From Cryomorphaceae bacterium (GTDB lineage: Bacteria > Bacteroidota > Bacteroidia > Flavobacteriales > Flavobacteriaceae): a stretch of DNA of 62,500 nucleotides. A program made the position numbers and the translations under genes. Below the pieces are notes generated by a model. It searched no databases. It was given only the letters and a program-made list of their open reading frames with translations, and was not told the origin of the DNA. Below are positions 1-9,090 of the stretch, in pieces; the stretch's first letter is position 1; every line of letters begins with the position of its first letter. The stretch covers positions 1 through 62,500 of the forward strand of contig QOPV01000009.1 in the NCBI GenBank assembly GCA_003331265.1. The letters run 5' to 3'.

Positions 1-99
1 AATGGAAAACCAATGCCAGCAAGTGATTACTGGTTCAGAGTAAACCTAGAAGATGGAAGAGAATTTAAATCACACTTCAGCCTAGTAAGAGCATGGTAA
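1..99 (+). CDS. 3' end of a secreted protein with a T9SS type B (gliding-associated) C-terminal domain
   Basis: Frame 1 is open from the window edge to the TAA at 97-99. It encodes the last 32 residues of a protein: a YWF motif, an acidic turn (LEDGREF) and a terminal FSLVR. This is the pattern of the gliding motility-associated C-terminal domain, the type B sorting signal recognised by the type IX secretion system of Bacteroidota. The cargo lies outside the window; in this family it is often a large adhesin or a multi-domain surface protein. It ends 2 bases before the convergent DUF885 gene. No complete exported protein in the window shows a similar tail. The domain call is fairly secure from the motif alone; the cargo is unknown. 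Confidence 0.72.
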   Translation, partial: NGKPMPASDYWFRVNLEDGREFKSHFSLVRAW

Positions 100-101
100 A
101 A

Positions 102-1865
102 TTAATTGATACTATTAATCCATGTGTCAATTTTCTGCTCAAGTAACTGCAAAGGAATACAACCTGACTCTAATATTTTTTCGTGGAATATTTTAATATC
201 AAATTTATCACCCAGTTTATTTTCAGATCTGGACCGTAATTCTCTAATTTTTAATTGACCTATTTTATAAGATAATGCTTGACCTGGATTAGCCATATAA
301 CGTTCAATTTCAGAAATAATTCCTGCTTCAGATTCTGCCTCATTATCTAATGAATATTGGATAGCTTTTTCTCTTGACCATCCTTTAGTGTGAATACCTG
401 TATCTACAACTAACCTAATAGCTCTATGCATTTCAGCACTAAGCATTCCAAAGTATTGATATGGATCATCATACAAACCAAGTTCTTTTCCTAATGATTC
501 TGAATACAATGCCCAACCTTCACCATAAGCACTATACCAAAGACTTTTTCTAAAAGAAGGTAAAGACAAATTTTCTTGCTGAAGTGATATTTGAAAATGG
601 TGACCAGGAATAGCTTCATGTAAAAAAAGGTCTTCATCAGAGAAATAGTTGTATTTGCTAACATCAGGAATTGGAACATAAAAAATACCAGGTCTAGTTC
701 CATCAAGTGAACCAGGATTATACTCTGCACTTGCTGAATTCTCTCTAAAAGATTCTGTTCTTCTAACCTCAAATGGTGTTTTTGGCTGTAAACCAAACAA
801 AGAGTTTACTTTAGGCGTCATCTTAACATGAATTTTATTAAAGTTATCTATCACCTCTTGTGGGTCGCTAAAAGGAATTAGCTGGTCTAATTCTCTGACG
901 TGGTTAAAAAAAGATTTTAGATCTCCTTTAAAATTTACTTTATTTTTAATTAATTCCATTTCGGAGGAAATTCTAGCCACTTCATTTAATCCAAGATTAT
1001 GAATTTCATCAGCAGACATCTCTGTTGTGGTATACAATCTAATAGAATAATCATAATAATTTAGTCCATCTTTATAAACATCTATTCCACTTGAATCTCT
1101 ACCTTCTTGCAAATACTCATCTTTCATAAAGTCATATAATTTTTGATAAGCAGGAATGATTTTGTTTAAAACCATTGTTTTATATTTTTCCTTAAATTCT
1201 AATCTTTGAGTATCATTAAAATTTTGAGGAAATTGTCTAGCAGGACTATAAAAAAGGTTTTGATCTAAGTTAGAATTTAATATAGTTCTCAGTTGGGGAA
1301 TGACTTTTTTAATTAATGATTTAGGAAGAACATAACCTTTATTAACGCCCTCTCTCATTTTATTTTCAGCGGAACTTAGCCAAATTAGATAATCATCAAT
1401 TCTTGATAACCAATCATTATAATCTTTTATAGTTTTAAAAGGTTGAGCGCTCATACCGGCAGCATTTTGACCTATATCTAATTGTAAGGTCCACATCTGA
1501 TTTATAGGCGTGTAATGCTCATTAAAGGTTAATCTTTCTATATTTCTTTTACATTCCCATAACAAGATTTTCTTACTTAATAAGTCCTCTTCATCTAATT
1601 TAATATCATCAAATTCATTTAATTTATTAATATAATTTAAATAAAAAAGCCTTTCATTATTTCTAAATTCATCTGTTAAATTGTTGGGAAGAAAATCATT
1701 ATACCTCACATCACCTTGGCTAGTAGCTTTTAATGGGTATAACTTCAAACTTTCTTGATAATAATTTTCAAAAATCTCATTTATTTCAATACTTATATTT
1801 CTATTTAATTCACAAGCCGATGAAATAAATAAAAAAAATATTAGAAAACTTAGTGATTTGTTCAT
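102..1865 (-). CDS. DUF885 family lipoprotein (putative metallopeptidase-like)
   Basis: This encodes 587 residues from the ATG at 1865. A longer reading that starts at 1928 would run into the upstream gene and place the signal peptide internally. The N-terminus is a lipoprotein signal with a lipobox ending ISSAC (Cys18). The DUF885 hallmark HEAIPGHH is at about 416-423, a zinc-metallopeptidase-like signature, and a second conserved acidic patch (EAESEAG) lies near the C-terminus. The family is common in Bacteroidota and is believed to hydrolyse peptides or similar bonds in the periplasm or at the surface; the substrate is not established. It is the last gene of an operon behind the ADP-ribosylglycohydrolase-like gene (10-base gap) and a prolyl oligopeptidase. 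Confidence 0.85.
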   Translation of the reverse strand: MNKSLSFLIFFLFISSACELNRNISIEINEIFENYYQESLKLYPLKATSQGDVRYNDFLPNNLTDEFRNNERLFYLNYINKLNEFDDIKLDEEDLLSKKILLWECKRNIERLTFNEHYTPINQMWTLQLDIGQNAAGMSAQPFKTIKDYNDWLSRIDDYLIWLSSAENKMREGVNKGYVLPKSLIKKVIPQLRTILNSNLDQNLFYSPARQFPQNFNDTQRLEFKEKYKTMVLNKIIPAYQKLYDFMKDEYLQEGRDSSGIDVYKDGLNYYDYSIRLYTTTEMSADEIHNLGLNEVARISSEMELIKNKVNFKGDLKSFFNHVRELDQLIPFSDPQEVIDNFNKIHVKMTPKVNSLFGLQPKTPFEVRRTESFRENSASAEYNPGSLDGTRPGIFYVPIPDVSKYNYFSDEDLFLHEAIPGHHFQISLQQENLSLPSFRKSLWYSAYGEGWALYSESLGKELGLYDDPYQYFGMLSAEMHRAIRLVVDTGIHTKGWSREKAIQYSLDNEAESEAGIISEIERYMANPGQALSYKIGQLKIRELRSRSENKLGDKFDIKIFHEKILESGCIPLQLLEQKIDTWINSIN

Positions 1866-1875
1866 GATTTTAATT

Positions 1876-3234
1876 TTAATTATCCTGAGGAATATACCAT
1901 ATATTTTTTGATTTATTAATTCCTCCATTTAATTCTGACTGAACTATTTTATCAATTATATAAAGACCTTGAAGAGCCATATTATCAAAAGTATCAATAC
2001 CATTATTAGGAAAATTACGTCTTGTTCGATGAATATTATATTTATTTGAAAAATTTCTGTTAAATGTTTTTTCTATATTTTTTTTACCTATCATAAATCC
2101 AATTAATCCTCCCCAGGTAGATGTAGGGTTATCAGAATCCCATCCACAAAGAGTACCAATCTTAATAGTTTCTTTAAAATCTCCTTCTCCATAAAATAAG
2201 CTTACCAAACTAGAGGCGAAATTAATTCCTGCAGCAAAACATCCATTGCAATTCAATTCTTTTGAAGTTATATTATACCCATCTTTTTGATTAACCTGAT
2301 AGCGATAATAAATAGAATCTCTAGTTTGTTCCCACGGTATTTTTGATTCATATTTATTTTTAACAAAATCATACATTTTGGATGAATAGGAACCATTAGG
2401 TAATATTTTACTTGATTCTTCAGCAAGCCATAAGATTTGATTTTTTAAACTTAGATTTTGATCAACTTTTGAAGCTAATGAATGCATTATTACATAAAAT
2501 TCCGAAATCCACGCTGCATTTTCTCTTGCCGTAGTTCTTATTGGCAAATAAGACATTTTTAATGCAAAATCTTCTCTGGTAGGAGAGTATAAGCCAAAAA
2601 TTTCCGTAGTTAACTGCGCGTCTATCATTTCATAATGCTCATTCAAAGACGGATCACTTGTTTTAGGTGGGAGTATTGCTTCATTCATCAAGTCAAAAGC
2701 TTTTTGATTAGAAACCCATAAATAATTTTCTTCTTCAGGTTTAATATGATTTAGCCAACCCTCTCTTATTTCTTTTCCAGTTAATATGTTTGAATTATTT
2801 AAAGTGAGATACTGGTACATGTATTCAATATCAGTGTCGTCATCAGAACCCCAAATTTCATTTTTATTTTTAAAAACAAAATCTATTATTTTGGTTGTAT
2901 CTATTACAAATGATTCTTTTGTCCAAATATTTGGTTGATCAAAACCACCCCAATTTTCTCTTGTATAAAAATTACCTGTTTTAATATTACCAATATTTCC
3001 AATTTTATCCATTTCTGTAATCAAACCAGTCCAATTGGCGATACATTGACCAAGCCAAAACCCATACAACTTATCATAATAGTTAGATCTTGAAATTGAT
3101 AAATCTGTGTTTTTAGGTTGATAGGGTTTATATTGAATATCCTCTGAGAAAACAACTTCTAACTCATTTTGTTTGATTAATTCACATGAAAACAATCCTG
3201 TAAAAAATAAAAAGCAGATTAATTTTTTAGACAT
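1876..3234 (-). CDS. exported ADP-ribosylglycohydrolase-family lipoprotein
   Basis: This encodes 452 residues. The lipoprotein signal peptide ends at Cys17 (GLFSC). The DraG/ARH fold is recognised from the binuclear metal motifs: an aspartate cluster DDDTD at about 131-135 preceded by GS, and GWDSDNPTST near 364-374 followed by WGGLIG. Classical family members remove ADP-ribose from proteins in the cytoplasm. A lipid-anchored, exported version must act on something in the periplasm or outside, for example an N-glycosidic bond in a nucleoside or sugar derivative; that is inference. It lies 12 bases after the S9A peptidase gene and 10 bases before the DUF885 gene, so the three are probably co-transcribed and scavenging-related. 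Confidence 0.85.
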   Translation of the reverse strand: MSKKLICFLFFTGLFSCELIKQNELEVVFSEDIQYKPYQPKNTDLSISRSNYYDKLYGFWLGQCIANWTGLITEMDKIGNIGNIKTGNFYTRENWGGFDQPNIWTKESFVIDTTKIIDFVFKNKNEIWGSDDDTDIEYMYQYLTLNNSNILTGKEIREGWLNHIKPEEENYLWVSNQKAFDLMNEAILPPKTSDPSLNEHYEMIDAQLTTEIFGLYSPTREDFALKMSYLPIRTTARENAAWISEFYVIMHSLASKVDQNLSLKNQILWLAEESSKILPNGSYSSKMYDFVKNKYESKIPWEQTRDSIYYRYQVNQKDGYNITSKELNCNGCFAAGINFASSLVSLFYGEGDFKETIKIGTLCGWDSDNPTSTWGGLIGFMIGKKNIEKTFNRNFSNKYNIHRTRRNFPNNGIDTFDNMALQGLYIIDKIVQSELNGGINKSKNIWYIPQDN

Positions 3235-3246
3235 AAATACTATATA

Positions 3247-5391
3247 CTAACCTTTTATCTTATCAACTGTTTTCTCTGGTAAAACCCGATAACCCATATT
3301 ATATAAAGTAAAACCAAATATGTCTGCATATTGATTTATTGTTTTAGCTACTGGCGTTCCCGAACCATGACCAGCATTTGTCTCAACTCTAATCAGTATT
3401 GGATTAATTCCTGAGTCTTTTTCTTGTAACTCAGCTGCAAACTTAAAAGAATGAGCTGGAACAACTCTATCGTCATGATCTCCAGTTGTAATTAATGTAG
3501 CTGGATAGGATACATTGTTTTTAACATTATGAACTGGAGAATAAGCTTTTAAATAATTAAACATTTCTTCTGAATCTTCTGAGGTTCCATAATCATAAGC
3601 CCAACCAGCACCAGCAGTAAATTTATGGTAACGTAACATGTCTAAAACTCCAACAGCCGGCAATGCTACTTTCATTAAATCTGGTCTTTGAGTCATAGTA
3701 GCTCCGACCAAAAGTCCTCCATTAGAACCTCCTCTTATTGCTAAATATTCTGAAGATGTATAATTATTGTCTATTAAGTATTCTGCTGCTGCAATAAAAT
3801 CATCAAAAACATTTTGTTTTTTTAATTGTACCCCCGCGTTATGCCACTTTCTTCCATATTCACCTCCTCCTCTTATATTTGGAACAGCATAGACCCCGCC
3901 TTGTTCCATCCATACTGCATTGGCAACACTAAACCCAGGAGTCCTACTTATATTAAAACCACCATATCCGTATAAAATTGTTGGATTTTTACCGTTTAGA
4001 TTAGTTCCTTTTTTATAGGTAATAATCATTGGAACTTTTGTTCCATCTTTGGAACTATAGAAAATTTGTTTAGATTCATAATTTGTAGAATCAAAGTCAA
4101 TGGAGGGTTTCCAATACTCTTCATAAATCCCTGACTTTACATTATACTTATATGACGTTCTTGGTGTGTAATAATTTGAAAAACCAAAGTATAATTCGTT
4201 CTGATTATTTTTACCATTAAAACCGGATGCCCGTCCAATTCCCGGAAGGGTAATTTCTCTTATTAGCTTTCCAGAATAATCGTACTGAAAAACTTTTGAT
4301 ATTGCATCAACCATATAATGAGTAAAAAGGTAGCCTCCACATTTAGATGGACTTAATACAAATTTATTTTCTGGTATAAAATCTATCCAATTTTTTTGTA
4401 ATGGGTCTGAAACATCTACTGTCACAATTTTTTTATTTGGAGCTTTGTAATCTGTGACTAAAAATAATTTTGTCCCTTTATTATCTAATAATGAGGTGTT
4501 GGAAGCGTAATCACCTACAATTGTTTTAAACCCTGAATTGGTTTTTAAATCTTTTATTAACAGTTTATTTCCTGTTGTTTTTTTTGCAGCATCAATCACT
4601 AGAAACCTATTATCGTTTGTAACAAATCCTCTTATATATCTATTCTTTTCACTTTCATCGCCCCCATATATTAATTCATCTTGTGATTGTGGAGTTCCCA
4701 ATTTATGATAATATAATTTATGTTGGTCTGTTTTTTGAGAAAGTTCACTTCCTTTTGGTTTATCATAGGAAGAATAATAAAAACCTTCATTAGCTAACCA
4801 ACTAACCCCTGAAAACTTTACATCAACTATAGTGTCACCTATAATTTTATTACTTTCTATATCTTTTATAATAATTTTTCTCCAATCACTTCCTCCTTCA
4901 GAGATACTATAAGCAAAAAGACTACCATCATTAGAGAAAGAGGTGCCTGCTAAAGAGGTGGTTCCATCAATAGAAAAAAGATTTGGATCTAAAAAAATTT
5001 CGGGTTCTTCATCATCTTTTACCCTGTACAATGTGGATTGATTTTGCAAACCCGTGTTTTTATAAAAATATGTATATTTCCCTTCTTTGAAGGGTGATGA
5101 TATTTTTTCATAGTCCCACAAATTTGTAAGTCTATTTTTTAGTTGTTCTCTTAAACTAATTTGACTTAAATATTCATAAGTTTTTTCATTTTGACTACTT
5201 ACCCAACTTTCAGTTTCTGCAGACATATCATCCTCAAGCCAACGATAATTATCCGTCACTTCAGAATTAAAATAAGAATCAATTACAGGTATTTTCTTTG
5301 TTTCGTGGTAGTCAATAGGATTTTTTGTTTCACAAGAAAACAATAGTAAGGTTAAAAAGATTAGTGAATTTTTATATAAAATCTTATACAT
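3247..5391 (-). CDS. prolyl oligopeptidase family serine peptidase (S9A), lipoprotein
   Basis: This encodes 714 residues with a lipoprotein signal (lipobox LLFSC near residue 20). The N-terminal half is the seven-bladed propeller that gates substrate entry. The C-terminal alpha/beta hydrolase domain carries the nucleophile Ser556 in GGSNGG, an aspartate in the DHDDRV segment and a histidine in NAGHGSGT. The length matches the family (about 680-720). The family cleaves short peptides after proline. As a lipid-anchored protein it would trim peptides in the periplasm or at the outer membrane. It is the first gene of a three-gene minus-strand operon. The 159-base divergent region upstream holds its promoter and that of the plus-strand gene at 5551. 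Confidence 0.93.
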   Translation of the reverse strand: MYKILYKNSLIFLTLLLFSCETKNPIDYHETKKIPVIDSYFNSEVTDNYRWLEDDMSAETESWVSSQNEKTYEYLSQISLREQLKNRLTNLWDYEKISSPFKEGKYTYFYKNTGLQNQSTLYRVKDDEEPEIFLDPNLFSIDGTTSLAGTSFSNDGSLFAYSISEGGSDWRKIIIKDIESNKIIGDTIVDVKFSGVSWLANEGFYYSSYDKPKGSELSQKTDQHKLYYHKLGTPQSQDELIYGGDESEKNRYIRGFVTNDNRFLVIDAAKKTTGNKLLIKDLKTNSGFKTIVGDYASNTSLLDNKGTKLFLVTDYKAPNKKIVTVDVSDPLQKNWIDFIPENKFVLSPSKCGGYLFTHYMVDAISKVFQYDYSGKLIREITLPGIGRASGFNGKNNQNELYFGFSNYYTPRTSYKYNVKSGIYEEYWKPSIDFDSTNYESKQIFYSSKDGTKVPMIITYKKGTNLNGKNPTILYGYGGFNISRTPGFSVANAVWMEQGGVYAVPNIRGGGEYGRKWHNAGVQLKKQNVFDDFIAAAEYLIDNNYTSSEYLAIRGGSNGGLLVGATMTQRPDLMKVALPAVGVLDMLRYHKFTAGAGWAYDYGTSEDSEEMFNYLKAYSPVHNVKNNVSYPATLITTGDHDDRVVPAHSFKFAAELQEKDSGINPILIRVETNAGHGSGTPVAKTINQYADIFGFTLYNMGYRVLPEKTVDKIKG

Positions 5392-5420
5392 AATAAAAGT
5401 TTAATGAGTTGAAAATTAAA

Positions 5421-5430
5421 AACTTAAGTT
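5421..5430. other. 10-bp palindrome in the divergent intergenic region
   Basis: AACTTAAGTT is a perfect 10-bp palindrome in the 159-base region between the divergent genes starting at 5391 and 5551. It lies about 30 bases upstream of the S9A gene. In DNA this AT-rich a chance palindrome is not unlikely, so an operator role is only a possibility. Confidence 0.2.
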
Positions 5431-5526
5431 AATGATAATTTATTTATAATAATATTTTTTTATGATTTCAAAATAGCTCTATATTTATTATTAAGAAGGT
5501 TTTATAAATAATTTTCATAGACTTCC

Positions 5527-5534
5527 TATATTTG
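5527..5534 (+). promoter_or_regulatory. Bacteroidota-type promoter -7 box
   Basis: TATATTTG matches the TAnnTTTG consensus exactly. It ends 16 bases before the ATG at 5551, giving a leader of roughly ten bases. No clear TTG -33 element is seen at the expected distance. Confidence 0.5.
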
Positions 5535-5550
5535 ATCTATTAATATTACA

Positions 5551-6393
5551 ATGATAAAAAAAACTGAATTTACTCTTTCTATATCCTTGTTTTTACTTTT
5601 TTTTGTAAACCAAGTTTATTCACAAAAAATTACAAAAGATTTACCCTTATCAAAAATAATTGATGAAACATCAGGACTAGAAATAGTTGATGATTTGTTT
5701 ATTACACACAACGATTCTGGAGGCGAAGCAAGCGTATATTATTTATCAAAAAAAGGACAAATAGTTGAAAAAAGAAAACTAAAATCTACATCAAATAATG
5801 ATTGGGAAGACATAACAAAAGATGATGAATACTTATATGTTTCTGACTCTGGAAATAACTATAATAATAGAAAAGATTTAAAAATATATAAAGTGCCAAT
5901 CGATAAAAATAGTAATGAAAAAAATCAGACTATTTATTTCAAATATCCTGAACAAGATTCTTTTAAAATCAACAGAAATACTATTTACGATGCTGAAGGA
6001 CTTATTTCTGTAGGAACCAATCTAATTATATTTACAAAAAATAGAGCAAATAAAATAACTGAGCTTTATTCAGTTCCTAAAAAACCCGGAAAATATGATG
6101 CAAAAAAGATTGGCTCTATTAATGTTCAATCTATTGTAACTGGTGCTGATTACAGTGAGAAACATAAAATACTAGCCTTAACTTCAACAAAAAAATTTAA
6201 TAATTATTATTTAATTATAATAAATGATTTTAGTTTAAAAAATCTGAACGATTTAAAAATAGAAACCTACGAAATCCCCATTGGCAAAACTCAAGTAGAA
6301 GCAATTAAAATAATAGATAATAATAACTTTTGGATCACTTCTGAAGACGAAAAAAACTCAAAATCTGCTCGACTAATGAAAATAAAATTATAA
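5551..6393 (+). CDS. exported propeller-like protein of unknown function
   Basis: This encodes 280 residues with a classical signal peptide (hydrophobic stretch to about residue 24, ending VYSQ). The mature part starts with an ETSGL motif, then THNDSGG, NDWEDI and SDSGNN, and continues as repeated beta-strand segments. This order is typical of a widespread Bacteroidota family of exported proteins resembling the SdiA-regulated or esterase-like propeller folds. No catalytic residues can be assigned. It stands alone with its own promoter, and its 3' end overlaps the convergent KDPG aldolase gene by 6 bases. The function is unknown; the extracytoplasmic location is well supported. Confidence 0.75.
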   Translation: MIKKTEFTLSISLFLLFFVNQVYSQKITKDLPLSKIIDETSGLEIVDDLFITHNDSGGEASVYYLSKKGQIVEKRKLKSTSNNDWEDITKDDEYLYVSDSGNNYNNRKDLKIYKVPIDKNSNEKNQTIYFKYPEQDSFKINRNTIYDAEGLISVGTNLIIFTKNRANKITELYSVPKKPGKYDAKKIGSINVQSIVTGADYSEKHKILALTSTKKFNNYYLIIINDFSLKNLNDLKIETYEIPIGKTQVEAIKIIDNNNFWITSEDEKNSKSARLMKIKL

Positions 6394-7020
6394 AATAAGA
6401 TTATTAATTTCTTCACAATTTGAAGAAATTAATTTCCATTTTTTTGAATTAATTAGATGTTTGGGAGCTAACCAGCTTCCGCCAACAGCTAATATTAAAT
6501 TAGAGTCTAAATATTTTTTTACATTAGAAATATTTATTCCACCTAAAGGAATATAATTTAAATTTAAATGTTTATAGGGATTGTTAATCGAGTTTAAATA
6601 TTTAATACCTCCACTATTCTCTGCGGGAAAAAACTTCAAAACATTACATCCGTAATCTAACGAAATTTCAATATCTGTAGGACTACAAATTCCAGGTGAA
6701 AACAATAAATTATTTTTTTTTGCAAGATCAATAATTTTTGGATTACATCCAGGTGCAACTGCAAAACTAACACCTGAATCTATAGCAAATTTAACTTGAT
6801 CTTCATTCAAAACAGTACCTAGACCCACAATGATTTGAGGAAAATTCTTGATTATTTGTTCAGTGGCTTTTTGAGCAACTTCTGTTCTTAAAGCAAGCTC
6901 AATAACGCTAATACCAGAACTTAATAAAGTTTCACATACAGGAGTAACATTCTCCAAAGAATCAATTTCTAAAACTGCAATAACCCTATGTTTTTTTATT
7001 TTTTTAAAAACCTCATGCAT
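6388..7020 (-). CDS. eda: 2-keto-3-deoxy-6-phosphogluconate/galactonate aldolase (KDPG aldolase)
   Basis: This encodes 210 residues, the usual length. The class I aldolase signatures are present: Glu41 in IELALRT, and the Schiff-base Lys129 in VLKFFPAE, followed by a phosphate-binding PLGGI segment near the C-terminus. The reaction splits 2-keto-3-deoxy-6-phosphogluconate, or the galacto epimer, into pyruvate and glyceraldehyde-3-phosphate in the cytoplasm. It is the last gene of the seven-gene minus-strand operon that starts at 15077, 4 bases after the KDG kinase gene, so the two form a kinase-aldolase pair. Preference for gluco or galacto substrate cannot be read from sequence. The galacto form would fit the anhydrogalactose reading of the operon. 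Confidence 0.93.
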   Translation of the reverse strand: MHEVFKKIKKHRVIAVLEIDSLENVTPVCETLLSSGISVIELALRTEVAQKATEQIIKNFPQIIVGLGTVLNEDQVKFAIDSGVSFAVAPGCNPKIIDLAKKNNLLFSPGICSPTDIEISLDYGCNVLKFFPAENSGGIKYLNSINNPYKHLNLNYIPLGGINISNVKKYLDSNLILAVGGSWLAPKHLINSKKWKLISSNCEEINNLIL

Positions 7021-7024
7021 TCAA

Positions 7025-8050
7025 CTATCTTTTAATATGTCCCGAATAATTTTTAGATGAAAAATCTGTAATATCATCTTCATCAAAATAATTTACATCT
7101 CCTTTAATGGTTTGTGTCAATGCGAAACAAGCATTTGCAAAGCTTATTATTTCATCATTTTTAAAATTATTAATTAGGCCATGTAAAAGTCCTGAAACAA
7201 ACGCGTCTCCACCACCAAGTCTATCTATAATTTCTAAATTATAAGATCTTCCAAAGTAATATTTATCATTAACTTTAATAATTCCTCCTAATTGATTATG
7301 TGTTGCATGTATTTGATTTCTAATAGTCATTCCTATCATATCAAAAGAATATTTATTTGAGATAAATTCACAAGCACTCTTGGTAATTGATTCTAGTTCT
7401 GAAAAATCATTAGAATTCTTGTGCTCAAAACCAAAAATATCAGAGACAGAACCGACGTTTCCAATCAAAATATCAACATCATTGATAATTTTAGAAATAA
7501 ACTTTAAAGCTTCAGTTCCTGACCATAGGTTGCGTCTGAAGTTTAAATCAAAAACAATTTTTACTTTGTTTGATTTGGCAATCTTAATGGAGTTAAGAAT
7601 ATTTTTTTGACATTCATTTGAAAGTGCCGGAGTTATTCCAGTTATAACATAAAAGTCGGAATCTTTAAAAGCTTTTGACCAAATTGTTTCTTTTATAATT
7701 TCAAAACAAAAACAACTATCTAATCTGTCGTAAATAACTTTTCCTCCTCTTATTGAAGTACCATGCTCGATGTAATAAGAACCTATTCTGCCATCTTTAA
7801 ATTTAATGTAATCAGTATTTACACCAAAACTATTCAAAAAACGACAGGCTGATTTTCCTAAAGAATTCTTTGGAAGTGAAGTAATCATGGTAGTGTTATG
7901 ACCTAAATTAGAAAGGCCAGAAATTATATTACTTTCTGCTCCTGCAAATGACATATTCAAAGCTGAAGATTGATCAATCAAATCCCCATGAACAAGCGGA
8001 GTTAATCTTAAAAGTACTTCACCATATGCAATTATATTATTTTTAATCAA
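7025..8050 (-). CDS. kdgK: 2-keto-3-deoxygluconate/galactonate kinase (PfkB family)
   Basis: This encodes 341 residues of the ribokinase/PfkB family. It has an N-terminal GEVLLRL substrate-binding segment, and the C-terminal signature DRLGGGDAF with catalytic Asp282. It phosphorylates 2-keto-3-deoxy sugar acids at C6 using ATP to feed the adjacent aldolase. The match to KDG kinases rather than fructokinases rests on the N-terminal segment and on the context: the aldolase gene follows 4 bases downstream. It lies 10 bases after the RhaT-like permease gene. The epimer preference is unknown. Confidence 0.88.
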   Translation of the reverse strand: MIKNNIIAYGEVLLRLTPLVHGDLIDQSSALNMSFAGAESNIISGLSNLGHNTTMITSLPKNSLGKSACRFLNSFGVNTDYIKFKDGRIGSYYIEHGTSIRGGKVIYDRLDSCFCFEIIKETIWSKAFKDSDFYVITGITPALSNECQKNILNSIKIAKSNKVKIVFDLNFRRNLWSGTEALKFISKIINDVDILIGNVGSVSDIFGFEHKNSNDFSELESITKSACEFISNKYSFDMIGMTIRNQIHATHNQLGGIIKVNDKYYFGRSYNLEIIDRLGGGDAFVSGLLHGLINNFKNDEIISFANACFALTQTIKGDVNYFDEDDITDFSSKNYSGHIKR

Positions 8051-8060
8051 AATTATATTT

Positions 8061-9068
8061 TTAAACTGTACTTCCTAATCCTAAAACTATAGCAGAAAAT
8101 ATAAGTACTATTAATCCTATCAATAGTAAATTAAAAGGTTTTTTTGCGTTTTTCCATTCACCAGCTCTGTAAGCCCAAAAATTGCTAATTATTAAAGATA
8201 AACCCAGTAAAATGGGCCAACCTATAACAGGCCCTATATCACCTAACAAAGCAGCTCCTTGACCATAAACACCTAAGGCAGCAAACCAACACAAACCAGC
8301 AATTACAGACCATCTGTATGCTTTAAATGAATTTATCGGATTAAAACTGTTCCATGAATTATTTTTAAATAATAAATAAACACAATACAATGCATTCATT
8401 AAAAAAGCCCCCCACAGAACAACAACCCAAGCAACCAAGCTAGAATTTCTAGTTATAACTCCAAAGTCTTCTGCAGTTTTTGCAATAGGAGCAGCATTAG
8501 AAAACCCTACATTTAAAAGAGCCGATAGAACGCCACAAACTACAGCAATTAAAATCCCTTTGATAATATTTGATTTATTATTAGAATCATTCGAATTTTG
8601 TAATTTGTCTCTATCTATTCCTGCTTTTGCAGTGAGGGCAACACCAACTAAAGAAATTAAAAGACCACCCAGAACATAAGAAAAAACAGGATCACTTGTT
8701 GAGTTAGAGCCTTGAAAAAATGGAATTAAGCTTCCAACAGAACCGGCTAAACCCATAACTATACCCATTGTAAGTGACAATCCAATGTAAGGAACACTAA
8801 CTCCAAACATAATACCACCTATTCCCCATAAAAACCCATAAAGCATTGCCATCTGAATAGATTCAACTGGAGATGATGAAATTATATCAAATAAATTAGG
8901 AACAACAATAATTGCCCATAAAAAAGGAAATATTATCATGGCAATAGTAACATGAATAAGCCACCATGCTTCCCATGATAGAGGAGACATATATTTCATT
9001 CCTAGACCAAAAGATCCCTGAAAAAAACTTGCAAAAATCAGTAAAACAAAAGGTAAAAGTAATTCCAT
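8061..9068 (-). CDS. RhaT-like sugar:proton symporter
   Basis: This encodes 335 residues with about ten hydrophobic membrane spans and no signal peptide. Glycine-rich helices (GFLWGIGGIMFG, MGLAGSVGSLIPF) and the overall spacing match the L-rhamnose/proton symporter family, part of the drug/metabolite transporter superfamily. It should import a monosaccharide across the inner membrane. The operon has no rhamnose isomerase, rhamnulokinase or rhamnulose-1-phosphate aldolase, so rhamnose may not be the cargo. A 6-deoxy or anhydro sugar related to the other enzymes is an alternative. The gene sits between the aldehyde dehydrogenase (22-base gap) and the KDG kinase (10-base gap). Confidence 0.85.
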   Translation of the reverse strand: MELLLPFVLLIFASFFQGSFGLGMKYMSPLSWEAWWLIHVTIAMIIFPFLWAIIVVPNLFDIISSSPVESIQMAMLYGFLWGIGGIMFGVSVPYIGLSLTMGIVMGLAGSVGSLIPFFQGSNSTSDPVFSYVLGGLLISLVGVALTAKAGIDRDKLQNSNDSNNKSNIIKGILIAVVCGVLSALLNVGFSNAAPIAKTAEDFGVITRNSSLVAWVVVLWGAFLMNALYCVYLLFKNNSWNSFNPINSFKAYRWSVIAGLCWFAALGVYGQGAALLGDIGPVIGWPILLGLSLIISNFWAYRAGEWKNAKKPFNLLLIGLIVLIFSAIVLGLGSTV

Positions 9069-9090
9069 AATTATTTTATTTAATTTAATA

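Noticed and set aside
491-796. Minus-strand frame of 101 residues inside the DUF885 gene
   Set aside because: It lies in another frame of a gene with a clear family motif (HEAIPGHH).
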